64,000 nt of DNA, taken from NCBI RefSeq assembly GCF_013868055.1, contig NZ_JACEOL010000031.1, positions 1 through 64,000 on the forward strand, written 5' to 3'. The position numbers and the translations under genes are program-made. Each line of letters begins with the position of its first letter. Within the stretch, counting starts at the first letter, position 1. Below, in pieces: positions 60,956 through 64,000 of this stretch. The notes beneath the pieces were generated by a model. It worked only from the letters and a program-made list of their open reading frames with translations. It ran no database searches and was not told the DNA's origin. The DNA comes from Thermoactinomyces mirandus (GTDB taxonomy: Bacteria; Bacillota; Bacilli; Thermoactinomycetales; Thermoactinomycetaceae).

Positions 60956-61843
60956 ATGAACATCCAAAATATCACAGTCATCGGTGGCGGTACCATGGGT
61001 CGAGGGATCGCGGAACTTTTGGCGTCCAAAGGATTTGAAACGACCATTATCGAGCAAAACGAGGCACTGGCCAGGAATGCTTATGACCGAATTGAAAAGA
61101 GTCTGGACAAAAAGTTGTCAAAATGGGGAATTACGCTTGCTGAAAAGAAAATCACCCTCTCGCGCATTCATACGACAGATCAGGAAGAGGCTTTGAAAAA
61201 TGCAGACTTTGTCATTGAATCGGTTACTGAAGACATGAAAACGAAGCTGAAGGTTTTTGAACAGTGTGACAAATTATGCCGTCCGGAAGTTGTGTTGGCA
61301 AGTAACACCTCAACGTTAAGTCTGACTGAGATTGCAGAAGCCACCAGCCGTCCTGAACAGGTGCTCGGGCTCCATTTTGTTTACCCGGTTACCAGAGTTC
61401 CGCTGGTTGAAGTAGTTCGGGGGCTGAAAACTTCTCAGGATACAGTTGGAACCGTTTTAAACATATTGCCGAAATTGGGATTGAAAGGGATAGAAGTCTA
61501 CGAATCCCCAGGTTTTGTAACAACCCGCCTAAGTGTTCTTCTCATTAATGAAGCTGTCAATACGTTAATGGAAGGAATCGCCAATGAACAAGATATTGAT
61601 CGGGCAATGAAATACGGTTATCAATTCCACAGAGGTCCCCTTGAAATGGCTGACCACCTTGGTCTGGATGCTGTTTTGGCAGCTTTGGAGCGTCTTTACC
61701 GCGAATTTGGAGATGTTAAATATCGCCCGGCACCCCTGTTAAAGAAAATGGTTCGTGCGGGATATTTGGGTGTCAAAACAGGAAAGGGTTTTTTCCAATA
61801 TGATGAAAATGGTGACAGAATTTATGAGGAGGAGCAGCAATGA
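60956..61843 (+). CDS. 3-Hydroxyacyl-CoA (hydroxybutyryl-CoA) dehydrogenase
   Basis: NAD-dependent oxidation of 3-hydroxyacyl-CoA or the reverse reduction in butyrate-type metabolism. About 295 residues: Rossmann motif GGGTMGRGIAELLASKG, ESVTEDMKTKLKVF, SNTSTLSL, the catalytic histidine in GLHFVYPVTRVPLVEVV (usually HFFNP) and the C-terminal GKTGKGFF-like VKTGKGFFQYD. GTG 60953 or ATG 60956 with AAAGGAG. Overlaps ackA by ATGA. Confidence 0.92.
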   Translation: MNIQNITVIGGGTMGRGIAELLASKGFETTIIEQNEALARNAYDRIEKSLDKKLSKWGITLAEKKITLSRIHTTDQEEALKNADFVIESVTEDMKTKLKVFEQCDKLCRPEVVLASNTSTLSLTEIAEATSRPEQVLGLHFVYPVTRVPLVEVVRGLKTSQDTVGTVLNILPKLGLKGIEVYESPGFVTTRLSVLLINEAVNTLMEGIANEQDIDRAMKYGYQFHRGPLEMADHLGLDAVLAALERLYREFGDVKYRPAPLLKKMVRAGYLGVKTGKGFFQYDENGDRIYEEEQQ

Positions 61844-63036
61844 AGATTCTTGTTATCAACTGCGGGAGTTCATCCATTAAATATCAATTGTTCGATATGA
61901 CTGAAGAAACGGTTTTGGCTTCCGGATTGGTCGAGAAAATCGGAACAGAAAGTGCAATAATCAAGCACAAGGTTCCCGGCAGGGAAGAAAAGATCATTAC
62001 TGCGGAAATTCTCGATCACCGGGTTGGGATGAAAAAAGTTCTTGATTTATTAATGGATCCGGAAGAAGGCGTGATTAGCAGTGCAGATGAAGTGACAGCA
62101 GTCGGCCATCGGGTGGTACATGGCGGAGAGGATTTCTCCGGTTCCGTTATCATTGACGAAGCTGTCCGTCAGGCACTTCGCAGAAACATCGATTTGGCAC
62201 CCTTGCATAACCCGCCCAACTTATTGGGAATTGATGCAGCACAAGAGCAGCTTCCCCATGCTGTGCATGTTGGTGTGTTTGATACTGCCTTTCACCAAAC
62301 CATGCCGGATTATGCCTATATGTATGCCATTCCAAATGTTTTGTACCGCAAATATAAAATTCGGCGTTATGGTTTTCATGGAACTTCACATAAATATGTC
62401 TCTGAGAAGGCCGCGAAATTTGTTGGCAAACCTCTTGAAGACCTTAAAATCATTTCCTGCCATATTGGAAACGGTGCCAGCATTACGGCTGTACAAAACG
62501 GGAAATCCGTCGATACCAGTATGGGGATGACCCCGCTCGAAGGGTTAATGATGGGAACCAGATGTGGCGATATCGACCCGGCTGTTGTACCTTTTGTCAT
62601 TACGAAAGAAGATTTGACACTGAGTGAAGTCAATTCCATGATGAACAGACACAGCGGATTGCTGGGGGTATCCGGTGTGTCGGGCGATATGCGCGAAGTG
62701 ACCGAAGCGATGGAAAATGGCAATGATCAGGCACGCCTGGCTATTGATATGTATGTTTATAAAATCAAGAAAACGATTGGTGCTTATGTTGCTGCGATGA
62801 ACGGGATAGACATTCTTCTCTTTACTGCAGGTGTTGGTGAAAATGCTTCAATGATCCGTGAAAGGGTATGTGAAGGACTTACCTGTTTTGGAATCAAACT
62901 GAATCGTGCTTTAAACGAGGAACGCAGCAAAGAAGTACGCCGCATCAGTACACCCGAGTCCAAAGTGGACGTTTTGGTTGTTCCGACAAATGAAGAACTG
63001 ATGATTGCCAAGGAAACAAAAAAACTGGTAAAGTAA
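61840..63036 (+). CDS. ackA: Acetate kinase
   Basis: Acetyl phosphate plus ADP to acetate plus ATP. 398 residues of the ASKHA fold: NCGSSSIKYQLFD, GHRVVHGGEDF, FDTAFHQTMPDYAY, RRYGFHGTSHKYV, HIGNGASITAV, DTSMGMTPLEGLMMGTRCGDIDP and FTAGVGENA are all present. Starts in the stop of the dehydrogenase gene, suggesting a shared role in overflow or short-chain acid metabolism. pta is not adjacent. Confidence 0.98.
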   Translation: MKILVINCGSSSIKYQLFDMTEETVLASGLVEKIGTESAIIKHKVPGREEKIITAEILDHRVGMKKVLDLLMDPEEGVISSADEVTAVGHRVVHGGEDFSGSVIIDEAVRQALRRNIDLAPLHNPPNLLGIDAAQEQLPHAVHVGVFDTAFHQTMPDYAYMYAIPNVLYRKYKIRRYGFHGTSHKYVSEKAAKFVGKPLEDLKIISCHIGNGASITAVQNGKSVDTSMGMTPLEGLMMGTRCGDIDPAVVPFVITKEDLTLSEVNSMMNRHSGLLGVSGVSGDMREVTEAMENGNDQARLAIDMYVYKIKKTIGAYVAAMNGIDILLFTAGVGENASMIRERVCEGLTCFGIKLNRALNEERSKEVRRISTPESKVDVLVVPTNEELMIAKETKKLVK

Positions 63037-63046
63037 GGCAAGCTCG

Positions 63047-63055
63047 TGGTATGAT
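63047..63055 (+). promoter_or_regulatory. Extended -10 promoter of aspB
   Basis: TG-G-TATGAT (TATGAT 63050-63055), 42 bases before the TTG start; -35 weak. Confidence 0.45.
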
Positions 63056-63096
63056 GTTGAACTATAGAGCAATTGAGACATAGGAGGGATTCGATC

Positions 63097-64000
63097 TTGA
63101 AGCTTTCAAGACGTGTTCAACAATTAGCTTCATCACCCACGCTTGCCATTACGGCCAAAGCCAAAGCCCTTAAACAACAGGGGCATGATGTAATCGGATT
63201 GGGAGCGGGAGAACCCGATTTTAATACGCCGGTACATATTATTGAAGCAGCCAAAAAGGCAATGGATGCCGGTTTCACAAAATACACAGCAACGGGTGGA
63301 ATTCCGGAATTAAAACAGGCAATTGTCGAAAAGCTTCAAAGAGACAATGGTTTAACCTATAAACCCAGTCAGATTGTAGTGACAGTCGGGGCAAAATACG
63401 CACTATACAGTCTGTTTCAAGCCTTGTTGGATGAAGGAGATGAAGTGATTGTCCCTGCGCCTTACTGGGTCAGCTATATCGAGCAGGTGAAATTGGCGGG
63501 GGGCAAACCTTCAGTTTTACCGGGAAGTGAAGAGACACAGTTTAAAATCACTTCCGAACAGTTGAAACGAGCCATTACTGACCGGACAAGAGCCTTGATT
63601 TTAAACAGCCCGTCCAACCCGACAGGAATGCTTTACACTGAACCGGAATTGTGTGCCATTGGTGAAATTTGTATAGAGAATGATATTATAATCGTTTCTG
63701 ATGAAATCTATGAACATCTGATTTATGATCCCGGCCAAAAACATGTCAGCATTGCAAGTTTGGGGTCTGACCTGTATGAGCGGACTGTGATCATTAACGG
63801 AGTCTCCAAAACCTATTCCATGACAGGCTGGCGGATTGGATATGCGGCCGGACCTGAAGAACTGATTAAAGCAATGAATAAGATTTCTGATCACAGTACT
63901 TCCAATCCAACATCCATTGCCCAATATGCAGCCATCGAGGCACTAACTGGAACTCAGCAACCCATAGCGGAAATGAAAAAAGCTTTCAAGGAACGCCGCG
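63097..64000 (+). CDS. aspB: Aspartate aminotransferase (partial, 3' end outside)
   Basis: PLP aminotransferase of subgroup I-gamma (Bacillus AspB type). 301 residues are visible from TTG 63097 (TAGGAGGGAT site) to the window edge; the family has about 390. VIGLGAGEPDFNTP, TATGGIPELKQAI, NSPSNPTG, SDEIYEHLIYD and the PLP lysine in GVSKTYSMTGWRIGY are visible. It has its own promoter after ackA. Confidence 0.94.
   Translation, partial: MKLSRRVQQLASSPTLAITAKAKALKQQGHDVIGLGAGEPDFNTPVHIIEAAKKAMDAGFTKYTATGGIPELKQAIVEKLQRDNGLTYKPSQIVVTVGAKYALYSLFQALLDEGDEVIVPAPYWVSYIEQVKLAGGKPSVLPGSEETQFKITSEQLKRAITDRTRALILNSPSNPTGMLYTEPELCAIGEICIENDIIIVSDEIYEHLIYDPGQKHVSIASLGSDLYERTVIINGVSKTYSMTGWRIGYAAGPEELIKAMNKISDHSTSNPTSIAQYAAIEALTGTQQPIAEMKKAFKERR

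Overview
The window is a chromosomal stretch of a low-to-mid G+C, spore-forming member of the Bacillales. The reasons are gene content and order: TRAP (mtrB), heptaprenyl diphosphate synthase (hepS/hepT), the ypiB-ypiF-qcrABC-ypjAB block, bacillithiol genes bshB1/bshA, LigD-type NHEJ proteins, and coat-like proline/phenylalanine-rich small genes, with strong GGAGG ribosome-binding sites and frequent TTG/GTG starts. The exact genus cannot be read from the sequence; a relative of Alicyclobacillaceae or Thermoactinomycetaceae is only a guess.

Layout. 1-6.6 kb: folE, a tRNA-Pro, mtrB, an unknown membrane-anchored protein, then the quinone block hepS-menG-(UbiA-type prenyltransferase)-ubiX-hepT and ndk. 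6.6-18.7 kb: the aromatic supra-operon aroC-aroB-trpEDCFBA-hisC-tyrA-aroA, with a TRAP target and attenuator before trpE and a second, unexpected TRAP-like triplet series over the aroC ribosome-binding site. 18.7-26.7 kb: a short promoter-to-terminator transcript, two unknown genes, ypiB, ypiF, the menaquinol:cytochrome c reductase qcrABC, ypjA, ypjB, and a YitT-family gene on the minus strand. 26.8-33.1 kb: MazG-like, dapB, a D-cysteine desulfhydrase-like enzyme, bshB1, bshA, cca and birA. 33.1-37.5 kb: a decayed gene, a nucleoside transporter, a REP-like element and panBCD. 37.7-50.2 kb is more accessory: a TPR protein, a radical SAM/SPASM protein, an XRE regulator with its own palindromic operator, a permease behind a cre-overlapped promoter, a DsbA-like protein, trxB, a Cas4-like nuclease split over two overlapping genes, the 3' end of a broken ribonucleotide reductase beta gene, an exchanger of the SteT type and a nucleotidyltransferase. 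50.4-64 kb: nagA-nagB-nagR, LigD ligase and LigD polymerase as separate divergent genes flanking small coat-like genes, an MtaD-type deaminase, a lipoprotein, and a unit with a small FtsH-like protease, a 3-hydroxyacyl-CoA dehydrogenase and ackA, then a truncated aspartate aminotransferase at the window edge.

How the parts work together. Chorismate made by AroA/AroB/AroC feeds tryptophan (trp genes), tyrosine and phenylalanine (tyrA, hisC) and perhaps menaquinone. TRAP, encoded 8 kb upstream of trpE, would couple tryptophan level to trp transcription and possibly to AroC translation. Menaquinone made with HepS/HepT, MenG and perhaps the UbiA/UbiX pair serves the Qcr complex. The most unusual items are the TRAP-like site on aroC, the two-gene membrane Cas4-like nuclease whose Fe-S cysteines are divided between chains, and the small FtsH-like protease paired with a membrane protein behind a perfect palindrome. 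There is no CRISPR array, no intact insertion sequence and no prophage.
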